36,310 nt of DNA, taken from the NCBI GenBank assembly GCA_016218215.1, contig JACREM010000092.1:1-36310 (forward strand). Direction: 5' to 3'. Under the pieces are notes generated by a model, which was not told the DNA's origin, did no database searches, and was given only the letters and a program-made list of their open reading frames with translations. The stretch is from Candidatus Gottesmanbacteria bacterium (lineage in GTDB: Bacteria; Patescibacteriota; Microgenomatia; UBA10105; UBA927). A program made the translations under genes and the position numbers. Shown piece after piece: positions 22,377 through 29,860 of the stretch. Numbering within the stretch: the first letter of the stretch is position 1; every line of letters starts with the position of its first letter.

Positions 22377-24212
22377 ATGAAGGATATCCGTATAATAGCT
22401 CGCCCTGTTGTTGGCAGTGCCACCGCCGATCAGTGGGGACAGGCGCTTTTGTCTCAAAATGTGTATGGCGTCATTGAAATTCAAAGCGACGAGGCGATGA
22501 AGCGCGGAATTGAGATATTGTCACTTCTGGATAGACGATTACAGGGTGTTCCGTCAGATCCAGGCGCTATTTCTCTTATTATCCAAGAGATCGTTGATGA
22601 GACCGTTGTGTCCTTGGTGCTTCTGGTTGTAAAAGAGTCGGTTGCTTCTATGGTCTGTTATGGAAAAGGCGCGCTGTATCTACGGCGAAATACTCACTTT
22701 GCGCCTATTCTCTCCGGCCCTGGTGCAATTTGCGGGAAAATCGAAGATGGCGATGTGTGTCTGTTGTTGACAAACGGTGCATCAGCTGTATTTCCCAGGT
22801 CTCGTGTTGTTTCTTTGGTAGACGGATCAATTTATTCAGTCATTGCTGAACGGATGATACTTTCCTGGCATCAGGAGGGGGGCGGCTTGGGGGGTGCGGC
22901 ACTTGTACTGGGAGTAATTTCAGGGGATGGGTCCGAAGACAGAGGCGATGGAAACACTCCCGCGATGGAGGCGGGAAGCGTTTCTGAAGACTTTGGTTCT
23001 ACAAAGATCGAGATGACGCAAAAAAAACGATTCACAGATGCACTCATCCCGTTATTTAAAAGCATTTTTCGGGATATTCGCCTTCGGTTCGTTGCACTCC
23101 CCTTGAGTAGTCGAAAACGCGTCATTCTTGCGACTGTTCTGTCTTTATTATTTTTGTTTAGTGTTGGTATTGGGCTCAGGCGTCAGATGACGGACCAACG
23201 ATTTCAAGAAACGACAAAGCGTATGCAGGACGCGAAACGTACCTTTGAAGAAGGCGTTGCGCTTGCAGAGGTCAATCCCCCAAAGGGAAGAGACGAACTG
23301 CTAAAAGCGAAAGAATCTATCACTCTTGCCCTCTCTTCCGCTCGTCCCCGTTCGAAAGAATTTATGGACAGCACCGAGCTTTCGCGTCAGATCGAAGAGG
23401 CTATCCTTGGCGCGTCCCATACATATGCTATCGAGCCGGCACTTTTTTACGACGCGTCACTTCTACGAGGTGACGGTGAGATAAGCACTTTTTCTCTGGA
23501 GGGTGATGTGGCACTTTTGCTTGATATAAAGGCAAAATCTCTCATGACGCTTTCTTTATCATCAAAAAGTGCACAGATTTTAGCTGGTGGTCAGGCACTT
23601 TCGGCAGGCTTGCTTGTTGCGCGTCATGGTGACAGTGGATACATATTCTCTCCGGACGCGATTGCCGTAATTGATCTAAAAACAAAAGCGATAACACAGG
23701 GTATCATAAAAAAAACTGAAGATTGGGGAACGATCGTATCCATGACTTCGTATGGTGGAAATATCTATCTTTTGGACTCACAAAAAGGGAGAATCTGGAA
23801 ATATGTTGCCACTGACACTGGTTTTTCAGAGATCCGCGAGTACCTCAACCCTGACACCTTGCCGGATTTTTCCGGGGCGCTTGGTATAGCAATAGACGGA
23901 TCAGTGTGGGTAGGGACGAACACCGGCGGCATATTTCGATTTACCCAAGGGAAAGAAAATACGTTTACCCCACAGGGAGTTGACCCGAAGTTTTCTGGGC
24001 AGATACGAGTGTATACCAATGATGATCTTAAGCGAGTGTATGTCCTTGATGCTTCTCAGAAGCGAGTGGTTGTGCTTGAAAAAGACGGGGTGTATGCAGC
24101 GCAGTATGAATGGAAAACGTCGCTGTCTCCGGTAGATATGGCAGTCTCAGAAGAACAGCGCAAGATTCTCCTCCTTTCAGATGGTAAAATATTTTCCGTT
24201 GACCTTCGATAA
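22377..24212 (+). CDS. Membrane-anchored protein with cytoplasmic N-domain and extracytoplasmic propeller-like domain
   Basis: I do not recognise a named family for this 611-residue protein. Residues 1-165 look like a compact cytoplasmic domain resembling a degenerate PP2C-type phosphatase fold (strand patterns such as SVASMVCYGKGALYLRR and GDVCLLLTNGA), without the full metal-binding Asp set. A Gly/Ser-rich linker follows, then one membrane helix (about 248-267), a helical stretch (272-345) and about 260 residues of repeated short strands with Asp/Gly turns (for example GGNIYLLDSQKGRIWKY, DGSVWVGTNTGGIFRF), typical of beta-propellers. It could relay envelope information. It ends where the smpB ribosome site begins. 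Confidence 0.7.
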   Translation: MKDIRIIARPVVGSATADQWGQALLSQNVYGVIEIQSDEAMKRGIEILSLLDRRLQGVPSDPGAISLIIQEIVDETVVSLVLLVVKESVASMVCYGKGALYLRRNTHFAPILSGPGAICGKIEDGDVCLLLTNGASAVFPRSRVVSLVDGSIYSVIAERMILSWHQEGGGLGGAALVLGVISGDGSEDRGDGNTPAMEAGSVSEDFGSTKIEMTQKKRFTDALIPLFKSIFRDIRLRFVALPLSSRKRVILATVLSLLFLFSVGIGLRRQMTDQRFQETTKRMQDAKRTFEEGVALAEVNPPKGRDELLKAKESITLALSSARPRSKEFMDSTELSRQIEEAILGASHTYAIEPALFYDASLLRGDGEISTFSLEGDVALLLDIKAKSLMTLSLSSKSAQILAGGQALSAGLLVARHGDSGYIFSPDAIAVIDLKTKAITQGIIKKTEDWGTIVSMTSYGGNIYLLDSQKGRIWKYVATDTGFSEIREYLNPDTLPDFSGALGIAIDGSVWVGTNTGGIFRFTQGKENTFTPQGVDPKFSGQIRVYTNDDLKRVYVLDASQKRVVVLEKDGVYAAQYEWKTSLSPVDMAVSEEQRKILLLSDGKIFSVDLR

Positions 24213-24221
24213 GGAGAAGCC

Positions 24222-24668
24222 ATGAAACATATAACCAATAGTAAAGCATTGTATGATTACTCAATCCTTGAACATTTTGAAGCAGGGGTGGAGCTTCGTG
24301 GGCATGAGGTAAAGTCCATTCGATCGGGGCACGCAAAGCTTGAAGGCTCGTACGTGAAGATTATCGGCGGGGAGGCATTTCTCGTAAATGCACAGATTTT
24401 TCCGTACGTGTTGTCGCGGCCAGAGATCGCCGACCCTCTTCGTACGAGAAAACTTCTTTTTCACAAACAGGAACTCGTTCGACTTCAAAGCAAGCTCGAT
24501 GGAGCCGGTTTGACGCTTGTAGCGCTATCCTGGTATACTAAAGGCCCCAGAATTAAGCTTGACGTCGGCCTTGCACGCGGAAAAAAACAGTATGAGAAGC
24601 GGGAAGTGATAAAAAAGCGCGACGAGGTCAGAGATCTCGAAAAGCAGTTTCGGGGAAAGGTAAAATAG
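24222..24668 (+). CDS. smpB: SsrA-binding protein SmpB
   Basis: SmpB brings tmRNA to stalled ribosomes for trans-translation. The 148-residue protein has the family start (NSKALYDYSILEHFEAGVELRGHEVKSIRSG), the KLEGSYVKIIGGEAFLVNAQIFPY core and the basic C-terminal tail KKQYEKREVIKKRDEVRDLEKQF. A clear Shine-Dalgarno, AAGGAG at 24211-24216, lies 5 nt before the ATG and overlaps the preceding stop codon. The tmRNA gene follows 38 nt after its stop, so protein and RNA partners form one locus. Confidence 0.96.
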   Translation: MKHITNSKALYDYSILEHFEAGVELRGHEVKSIRSGHAKLEGSYVKIIGGEAFLVNAQIFPYVLSRPEIADPLRTRKLLFHKQELVRLQSKLDGAGLTLVALSWYTKGPRIKLDVGLARGKKQYEKREVIKKRDEVRDLEKQFRGKVK

Positions 24669-24706
24669 GAGATTAATTGGGGTTTACCCCGAGGAGTCTT
24701 CGACGA

Positions 24707-25136
24707 GGGGATGAATTGATTCGACGAAGCATGTACATTAAAAACTGCAAGCCGGCGATGACAAAAGAGCCGTTTACCCTGAGAGTAATCGAAGGGCAAA
24801 AATTTTGTCAAAACTATCTGCTGATAAAACAGTAGAACTTTTGGAAGAAAAGCTTGCTCTTCTTGAGCAAAAACTTGCTTTCAGAAATTCCCGAGCTTTT
24901 GCATTCGCACGAGCATAAGGAATCATCTTTCGTAATTTTTTCTCGGTGAAATGCGGAAGGTGGAAAAACAGCCGAGGCGTCAGGAATCTATTGATCGGTA
25001 GATTTCGGAGTATTTAGGTCGAACCTCTTTACTTTTTTTGTCAATTTTTAGGGTAAAGAGTTACCAAATTGACTACGCTTGTAGACGTTTTTCGTGTATT
25101 TCTTCGGACCCGGGCTCACTCCCCGGCATCTCCACC
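24707..25136 (+). ncRNA. ssrA: Transfer-messenger RNA (tmRNA)
   Basis: The 5' end GGGGATG (24707-24713) pairs with CATCTCC (25127-25133) in a 7-bp acceptor stem with one G-U. GATTCGACGAAGCATG follows as in the 5' tRNA-like domain. The 3' end has a T-arm, CCGGG-CTCACTC-CCCGG, with C in place of the first loop T. Discriminator A25134 is followed by CC, while the final A of CCA is not encoded. A GCA at 24796, about nt 90 where tmRNAs usually resume, opens a 40-codon frame ending GCA-CGA-GCA-TAA (stop 24916-24918). A later resume codon (GCT at 24877) would give a 13-residue tag, AFRNSRAFAFARA. Neither ends in the usual ALAA. It is one piece and adjacent to smpB. Confidence 0.92.
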
Positions 25137-25168
25137 CCGTCAAACGGGGTAGTCGCGTTTGACGCGAC
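25135..25168 (+). repeat. Paired-hairpin element at the tmRNA 3' end
   Basis: Hairpin 1 is CCCCGT (25135-25140), loop CAA, ACGGGG (25144-25149). Hairpin 2 is GTCGCG (25152-25157), loop TTTGA, CGCGAC (25163-25168). The loop regions GTCAAAC and GTTTGAC are reverse complements. Hairpin 1 starts in the CC of the tmRNA end. The same design with different stem bases follows the tRNA-Arg at 36001. It may end or process the transcript. Confidence 0.8.
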
Positions 25169-25188
25169 ACCTCTGAAATATATTGAAT

Positions 25189-25505
25189 ATGTTAGAAACG
25201 TCAGACGTTTCTCCTGTTTTAAACAAACCACGGTTTTATGTATATGTTCTTTACAGTTTTTTGATAAAGGATTGTATATAGGGTTTACGAAAGATTTAAA
25301 ACAGAGGCTTTTGCAACATTCAAAGAGACAAGTGGCTTCGACAAAAATTCGCGCGCCTTTTCTTCTTATTCACTACGAATATTTTATAAATCAAAAAGAC
25401 GCGAAAGCAAGAGAAGTATTTCTTAAAAGTGGATACGGAAGGGATCAATTGAAAAATATTATTAAAAATACTTTCTCTTTTATAAACAGTCATGCATCTT
25501 CTTGA
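25189..25505 (+). pseudogene. GIY-YIG nuclease gene with a frameshift
   Basis: From the ATG at 25189 the frame encodes MLETSDVSPVLNKP then FYVYVLYS, the start of a GIY-YIG domain, but it stops shortly after. The remainder (DKGLYIGFTKDLKQRLLQH, then REVFLKSGYGRDQLKN) continues in the neighbouring frame to 25505. The join falls at a run of six T's near 25257-25262; seven would restore one frame of about 105 residues. It may be a decayed gene, a sequencing error or slippage-controlled expression. Its end overlaps the comF start by 14 nt. The paired-hairpin element lies 20 nt upstream of its start. Confidence 0.75.
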
Positions 25506-26190
25506 TGTTCTTTTTCCCAAGTTGTGCGTTTCGTGCGGCAGATGGGGAGCATACATCTGTTCATCCTGTCAAAAAAATATTGTACCGATTGAACAGCGGG
25601 AAACGATCTGTCCAGTTTGCGAGAAACCCGCCATGATGGGTATGACACATCCTTACTGCAGGACTCGTTATGGCATAGATGGCCTGACAACTTTTTTCCA
25701 CTATAAAGGTCCGGTTCGAAATTTTGTCCAACAGATAAAATATAAATTTGTTTCAGACATGGTCTCGACTTTTGTCTCTATTATCCCTCAATCGAGAATT
25801 CTCGAACTAACGAATCCGCCAGCTGGCGGACGAAGTAACGACATTGTCATCGTTCCCGTTCCCCTTCACCCTCGTAGGCTTCGGCATCGTGGATTTAATC
25901 AGGCGGAAAAAATATCAGAATTTCTCTCAGAAAGAACGTCTATTCCGGTTATAAAAAATATATTGAAACGAGCCAAATATACAAAGCCACAAGTAGAAAA
26001 AAAGACGCGTGAAGAGCGGATGAAGCACATGGATGGCGTGTTTGTTGTTGATAAAAAATATATACAAAATATAAAAGGCGTGTTTTTGGTAGACGATGTC
26101 TGTACCACTGGCGCAACACTTCGCGCTGCCGCTCGAGAATTAAAAAAAGCAGGAATACCGTGGGTCTGGGGTGTTACAATGGCACGGTAA
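25492..26190 (+). CDS. comF: ComF-like phosphoribosyltransferase-fold protein
   Basis: ComF proteins act in DNA uptake in naturally competent bacteria. The 232-residue protein has an N-terminal zinc-finger region with CVSCG, CSSC and CPVC pairs (about 12-43), then PVPLHPRRLRHRGFNQAE, and the PRTase signature VFLVDDVCTTGATLRAAAREL near residues 200-220. A 36-nt repeat composite at 25805-25840 adds about 12 residues (ELTNPPAGGRSN) just before the IVPVPLHP strand without breaking the frame. Two-base spacing to the next gene implies cotranscription with thiamine pyrophosphokinase. Confidence 0.88.
   Translation: MHLLDVLFPKLCVSCGRWGAYICSSCQKNIVPIEQRETICPVCEKPAMMGMTHPYCRTRYGIDGLTTFFHYKGPVRNFVQQIKYKFVSDMVSTFVSIIPQSRILELTNPPAGGRSNDIVIVPVPLHPRRLRHRGFNQAEKISEFLSERTSIPVIKNILKRAKYTKPQVEKKTREERMKHMDGVFVVDKKYIQNIKGVFLVDDVCTTGATLRAAARELKKAGIPWVWGVTMAR
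25805..25840. repeat. Composite palindrome-octamer element inside comF
   Basis: The perfect 16-bp palindrome TCCGCCAGCTGGCGGA (25815-25830) is flanked by AACTAACG (25805-25812) and AAGTAACG (25833-25840). These octamers match the unit type of the 14181-14244 array. The total of 36 nt is a multiple of three, so comF stays in frame. Confidence 0.85.
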
Positions 26191-26191
26191 T

Positions 26192-26827
26192 ATGAAGAAG
26201 ATTTCTATTGTTGCAGGGGGAGTGCTTGATGAAATTTTATTAGATAGGATTAAACAATCCGAATTTATTATTGGTGTTGACCGAGGTGCGTGGTGGCTTT
26301 TTTCTCATGGAATTAAACCAACTATCGCCATTGGCGATTTTGATTCGATTTCCGAAGATCAATTAAAGAAGTTAGAGAAGGCACATATTCCGGTTGAGAA
26401 ATATTCCAGAGAGAAAAATGAGACTGACCTTGAACTCGCAGTGACCTTCGCTTGCTCTAAAAAACCCGAGAGGATAGAAATATTTGGAGTAATTGGATCA
26501 CGTCTCGATCATTCTCTTGCAGGAGTTTCTCTTCTTGCATTGTGCTTTGAGAGAAAAATATCTGCAAAGATAATTACGAAAACGTCAGAACTTATACTTT
26601 ATTCTGGAAAAATTATTTTGCCAAAAAGCAATCAGTATAAATATATTTCTTTGCTTTCGTGGTCAGAAGAGATTTTAGTGTCTATACGAGGATGTAAATA
26701 TAATGGGGACAATATACAAATTAAACGAGGGGAATCACAAGGAGTGAGCAATGAAATAGTTGAAAAAGAGGCCCAGATCAATATTTCTTCCGGTATCGCC
26801 CTTCTCATCCAGAGTCGGGATGAATGA
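26192..26827 (+). CDS. Thiamine pyrophosphokinase
   Basis: This enzyme transfers diphosphate from ATP to thiamine to make thiamine diphosphate. The 211-residue protein has the family motifs in order: GVDRGAWWL (28-36), IAIGDFDSIS (46-54), NETDLELAV (76-84) and GVIGSRLDHSLAGV (99-112), including the acidic metal and thiamine-binding residues. The ATG at 26192 begins the conserved first strand and lies 1 nt after the comF stop; an earlier start would sit inside comF. No other thiamine genes are near, fitting a salvage lifestyle, which is inference. Confidence 0.9.
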   Translation: MKKISIVAGGVLDEILLDRIKQSEFIIGVDRGAWWLFSHGIKPTIAIGDFDSISEDQLKKLEKAHIPVEKYSREKNETDLELAVTFACSKKPERIEIFGVIGSRLDHSLAGVSLLALCFERKISAKIITKTSELILYSGKIILPKSNQYKYISLLSWSEEILVSIRGCKYNGDNIQIKRGESQGVSNEIVEKEAQINISSGIALLIQSRDE

Positions 26828-26833
26828 TATAAT
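26826..26833 (+). promoter_or_regulatory. Promoter of the tRNA-Ser pair
   Basis: TGATATAAT with perfect -10 hexamer at 26828-26833 overlaps the stop codon of the previous gene. The first tRNA begins 15 nt later at 26848. The second tRNA is probably on the same transcript. Confidence 0.55.
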
Positions 26834-26847
26834 ACCCTCACGCATAA

Positions 26848-26934
26848 GGAGAGTTGGCTGAGTGGTTAAAAGCGAGGGATTGCTAATCCCTTGAGCCGAT
26901 GAGGCTCGCACAGGTTCAAATCCTGTACTCTCCG
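26848..26934 (+). tRNA. tRNA-Ser (anticodon GCT)
   Basis: The acceptor stem is GGAGAGT (26848-26854) with ACTCTCC (26927-26933) and discriminator G. The anticodon loop TTGCTAA sits between GGGAT and ATCCC. The long variable arm (GAGCC/GGCTC) and GGTTCAAATCC T-arm make it class II. CCA is not encoded. Confidence 0.96.
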
Positions 26935-26965
26935 CTAAGGAATAATGGAATATAAGATAGCTTTG

Positions 26966-27047
26966 GGAGGGGTCGGATAATGGTATTCCACCAGTCTTGA
27001 AAACTGGCGCCCGCAAGGGCTTGCAGGTTCGACTCCTGTCCCCTCCG
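26966..27047 (+). tRNA. tRNA-Ser (anticodon TGA)
   Basis: The acceptor stem is GGAGGGG (26966-26972) with CCCCTCC (27040-27046) and discriminator G. The anticodon loop CTTGAAA lies between CCAGT and ACTGG. The variable arm CGCCC-GCAA-GGGC and the GGTTCGACTCC T-arm support class II. The D-arm is short (GGA and TCC around a TAATGGTAT loop). It lies 31 nt after the first tRNA-Ser. CCA is not encoded. Confidence 0.93.
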
Positions 27048-27103
27048 CAGTAACAATAATTAAGGCTAAACAGGTAAGTTCTTTACTCATTATTTACCAA
27101 TAC

Positions 27104-27171
27104 TTGACTAATCATTGATTTTAGCTTAAAATAGGTAAAGTATATACCTTTAGTTTACCTATTATATACCT
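27104..27171 (+). promoter_or_regulatory. Fic gene promoter with inverted-repeat operator
   Basis: TTGACT (27104-27109), a 17-nt spacer and TAAAAT (27127-27132) make a strong promoter. ATAGGTAAA (27131-27139) and its exact reverse complement TTTACCTAT (27154-27162) overlap the -10 box and transcription start. Related half-sites AGGTAA (27072-27077), ATTTACC (27092-27098) and ATATACC flank them. The pattern fits repression by a DNA-binding protein, possibly the Fic protein through its C-terminal winged-helix-like region. Confidence 0.6.
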
Positions 27172-28515
27172 ATGGATATATTTAAACTGGAGAAACCAGA
27201 CATAAGTAAAATTGATCCTGCTAAGGTGATGGATCTTTTTGGGCAGAAAACACAAGAAATTGGCGAGGCTCTTAATAGCGCTTCAGAGCCAGATTATCTA
27301 TATTGGGACTCTATAAAACACAAGACTCCACCATCGGGTTTAACCATTAAAGAATATTGGTGGCTAGTCAAGCAATTTAGGAAATTAACGGCACGAAAAA
27401 TTTCAATTAGAACGGAAACTGGCCACTATTTTACTTGGAAGAGACCGTACTCTGCAGATGAAAATCTTCATAAAATAGACGTTAAACTCGGTGGAGAAAT
27501 ATTTCAACATTACTCACATATAATTACCCCTTACGGTCGACAACGCCTATTAACAAAAAGTATTATAGAAGAATCTATAGCCTCAAGTCAGTTAGAGGGT
27601 GCCGCTACCACAACTCCAATCGCGAAGAGAATGTTGCTTGAAAACCGAACACCTCGAGATAGATCAGAAAGAATGATTGTAAATAACTACAAAACAATGC
27701 AAGCATTGAAGGAAAAATATAAAGACCAAAAACTATCGCAAGGCTTATTATTAGAAATTCATGAATTAATAACAAGAGACACATTGGAGGCCGATAAGAT
27801 TGGTCGTTTGAGAACAAATGCAGACAACATTAGTGTGAATGATGGTACTAATCACATTTATCATATTCCGCCTGATGAAAAATTTCTCATAGCTGAATTG
27901 CCGAAGCTAATAGAATATGCAAATGATGAGGATGGAGGTGGTTTTATTCATCCGGTTATTAAGGCTATATTTATCCATTTTTGGATTGGATATTTACATC
28001 CTTTTTATGATGGCAACGGCAGGATGGCGCGTACTCTATTCTATTGGTATCTGATGAAAAAAGGGTATTGGGCAATTCAATACTTACCCATATCTTTAGT
28101 TATTAAAAATGCCTATATCCAGTACGGAAAGTCTTTTATATATTCTGAGCAAGACGACCTCGATATTACATATTTCTATGATTTTCATATGCGAAAATTA
28201 CTACTGGCAATGAAAAATTTTGATGATTATATTCATAGAAAATTGCAAGAAAATTCGGTATTGGATGATCTTTTAGATAAAGAATATAAACTTAATGATA
28301 GACAGAAGGAGCTGGCGAGATATCTTTTAATTAAGGGTGCTGATCACTATGTTACCCCGTCAACATATATTGAGTTATACAAAATTAGCAAAGTCACAGC
28401 ATTAAAAGATTTGCTGCAATTAGAAGCACAGAACCTTGTTTATAGAAGAAAAAATGGTAGAAATACCAGATATTTCGGCACAGAAGAATTATTTAAACAA
28501 AATAAGAAAAGTTAA
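27172..28515 (+). CDS. Fic-domain AMP-transferase, class II
   Basis: Fic enzymes transfer AMP (or remove it) on target proteins. The 447-residue protein has the catalytic motif HPFYDGNGRMAR (276-287) complete, and upstream the inhibitory-helix motif SSQLEG (138-143) with Glu142, which marks class II self-inhibited Fic proteins. A region near 224-236 (DGTNHIYHIPP) corresponds to the target-binding flap. The C-terminal ~80 residues look like a winged-helix DNA-binding module. The repeated GGTAAA-type sites in its promoter suggest autoregulation. Its A/T-rich composition resembles an accessory gene. Confidence 0.9.
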   Translation: MDIFKLEKPDISKIDPAKVMDLFGQKTQEIGEALNSASEPDYLYWDSIKHKTPPSGLTIKEYWWLVKQFRKLTARKISIRTETGHYFTWKRPYSADENLHKIDVKLGGEIFQHYSHIITPYGRQRLLTKSIIEESIASSQLEGAATTTPIAKRMLLENRTPRDRSERMIVNNYKTMQALKEKYKDQKLSQGLLLEIHELITRDTLEADKIGRLRTNADNISVNDGTNHIYHIPPDEKFLIAELPKLIEYANDEDGGGFIHPVIKAIFIHFWIGYLHPFYDGNGRMARTLFYWYLMKKGYWAIQYLPISLVIKNAYIQYGKSFIYSEQDDLDITYFYDFHMRKLLLAMKNFDDYIHRKLQENSVLDDLLDKEYKLNDRQKELARYLLIKGADHYVTPSTYIELYKISKVTALKDLLQLEAQNLVYRRKNGRNTRYFGTEELFKQNKKS

Positions 28516-28577
28516 TTTATAGGTAATGTAATGGTCTTAAAATAGGTTATAGCGTTGTAAATAGTTCTCCGCCTTCG

Positions 28578-28677
28578 GTCGCCAAAGCTTTAGCGACGGC
28601 GACCTTCGTCATAGAGCTCTGTTATGTCTAAGGTTACTATCGATAGTAATGGGCGACCTTCGGCGGACGCAGTCCGC
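28578..28677. repeat. Cluster of palindromes around the start of the second GIY-YIG gene
   Basis: Within 100 nt lie GTCGCC (28578-28583) with GGCGAC (28598-28603), a perfect 16-bp palindrome TTACTATCGATAGTAA (28634-28649), and GCGGAC-GCA-GTCCGC (28663-28677) followed by T's. The last two are inside the coding frame and encode the unconserved N-terminus of the nuclease. Confidence 0.8.
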
Positions 28678-28920
28678 TTTTATTATGTCTATATTTTGAG
28701 ATGTAGCGATGGATTACCTTATACCGGTTGCACCGACAATTTAAGAGATAGAATCAATCGACATCAAAAGGGAAACGTTCCGGCAACAAAAGAAAGATTG
28801 CCAATAAAACTCATTTCTTATTTTGCTTTTTCAAATAAATATACCGCCTTTAATTTTGAAAAATATTTTAAATCTGGCTCGGGACGAGCGTTTTTAAAGA
28901 AACATGATATTATTGGATAA
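28624..28920 (+). CDS. Small GIY-YIG family nuclease
   Basis: This 98-residue protein is a bare GIY-YIG domain of the UvrC-like small type frequent in Patescibacteria. It has YYVYILRC (20-27), YTGCTDNLRDRINRHQKG with the conserved Arg and His, and FEKYFKSGSGRAFLKKH with the catalytic Glu. The first ~18 residues (SKVTIDSNGRPSADAVR) come from palindromic DNA and are not part of the domain, so the true start may differ. Function in small stand-alone members is not established; a repair, mobile-element or repeat-processing role is possible. Confidence 0.8.
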   Translation: MSKVTIDSNGRPSADAVRFYYVYILRCSDGLPYTGCTDNLRDRINRHQKGNVPATKERLPIKLISYFAFSNKYTAFNFEKYFKSGSGRAFLKKHDIIG

Positions 28921-28929
28921 TCTTAAATT

Positions 28930-29436
28930 ATGTTTTCATCAGATCAAATTCGACAGTATATACAGATTGCGCTTGATGAAGCGAAAAAAGCTTCAGAAGA
29001 GGGAAATTATCCCATCGGCTCGCTTATTGTAAATGTAAACGGCAATATCGAGTCGAGGGATAGAAACCAGTGTTCTACAAATGCGGATGTGACCGCTCAT
29101 TCTGAGATCCTTGGAATTAGAAAACTTGGTAGCAAAGTAAATAAGGATACTCTCGGAGAATACTATCTGTTTTCATCGCTTGAGCCTTGTTTTGGATGCA
29201 GTTTTTTTATAGCGAGAACGAATATCAAATATATAATTTCAGCATTGAAAGATCCCCACAAGGGTGGAACGAGCGATTTACATACTTTAGGTCAGTTTAA
29301 ACATTTTTTTAAACACATAGAATTAACGAACGAACCGTTTGAGGACTTAAAAGAGCAATCCAGACAGTTAATGATAAATTACTTTTTAAAATTAGGCAGA
29401 AAAGATGCTGCAAAATTTTATGAAACCAGGAATTGA
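28930..29436 (+). CDS. Cytidine deaminase-superfamily nucleoside or tRNA deaminase
   Basis: This 168-residue protein has the zinc deaminase signature, His57-Ser-Glu59 (HSE in place of the common HAE) and PCFGC (86-90), placing it in the TadA/guanine deaminase branch. The active-site Glu and three zinc ligands are present. It could deaminate free nucleobases or nucleosides. tRNA adenosine deaminase is less likely, because the one tRNA-Arg here carries G at position 34. It overlaps the first of three Nudix genes by 17 nt, suggesting nucleotide clean-up or modification as a unit. Confidence 0.8.
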   Translation: MFSSDQIRQYIQIALDEAKKASEEGNYPIGSLIVNVNGNIESRDRNQCSTNADVTAHSEILGIRKLGSKVNKDTLGEYYLFSSLEPCFGCSFFIARTNIKYIISALKDPHKGGTSDLHTLGQFKHFFKHIELTNEPFEDLKEQSRQLMINYFLKLGRKDAAKFYETRN

Positions 29437-29854
29437 TTATATCGGTGTCGCTGTTGGTGTCTTTATCATCAATGATGAGGGCAAGGTGTTTTTGACAAAG
29501 CGAAGCAAGCACGCGACGAATGAGCGAGGGACATGGGAAATTCCCGGGGGAAAAGTGAATTTTGGTGAGACTCTGCAGGATGCGGCCAAACGGGAGGCAA
29601 AGGAGGAGTACGATATTGACATAAAAATTATCAAACAGTTTCCGGCACAGGATCACTTTATCCCTGAAGAAAAACAGCATTGGGTTCCGACGAGTTTTCA
29701 TTGTAAAATAATCGGTGACAAAATGCCACGAATTATGGAACCTGACAAGTGTGATGAAATTGGGTGGTTTTCCTTCGATGCTCTTCCTTCTCCCTTGTCG
29801 ATTATTACCAACATTGATATCGCACTCTATCTGGGCAGTGTCGAAAATCACTAA
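29420..29854 (+). CDS. Nudix hydrolase 1 of three
   Basis: The start at 29420 (MKPGIDYIGVAVG) was preferred to 29405 because it begins just before the first strand. The 144-residue protein has an intact Nudix box: GGKVNFGETLQDAAKREAKEEYDI (key Gly, Glu, Arg-Glu and Glu-Glu all present). This class hydrolyses nucleoside diphosphates linked to another group; the substrate cannot be told, though a MutT-like role on damaged nucleotides is plausible. It overlaps the deaminase end and precedes the second Nudix gene by 6 nt. Confidence 0.88.
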   Translation: MKPGIDYIGVAVGVFIINDEGKVFLTKRSKHATNERGTWEIPGGKVNFGETLQDAAKREAKEEYDIDIKIIKQFPAQDHFIPEEKQHWVPTSFHCKIIGDKMPRIMEPDKCDEIGWFSFDALPSPLSIITNIDIALYLGSVENH

Positions 29855-29860
29855 AAAACT

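Noticed and set aside
24753-24833. Small frame MTKEPFTLRVIEG inside the tmRNA
   Set aside because: It overlaps the tmRNA body in another frame and has no ribosome site; considered a coincidence.
25038-25188. Long open frame upstream of the GIY-YIG fragment
   Set aside because: It runs through the tmRNA 3' end and paired-hairpin element; the encoded residues are not protein-like.
28930-29436. tRNA adenosine deaminase TadA
   Set aside because: The HSE variant and the GCG tRNA-Arg make the tRNA role doubtful; only the superfamily is called.
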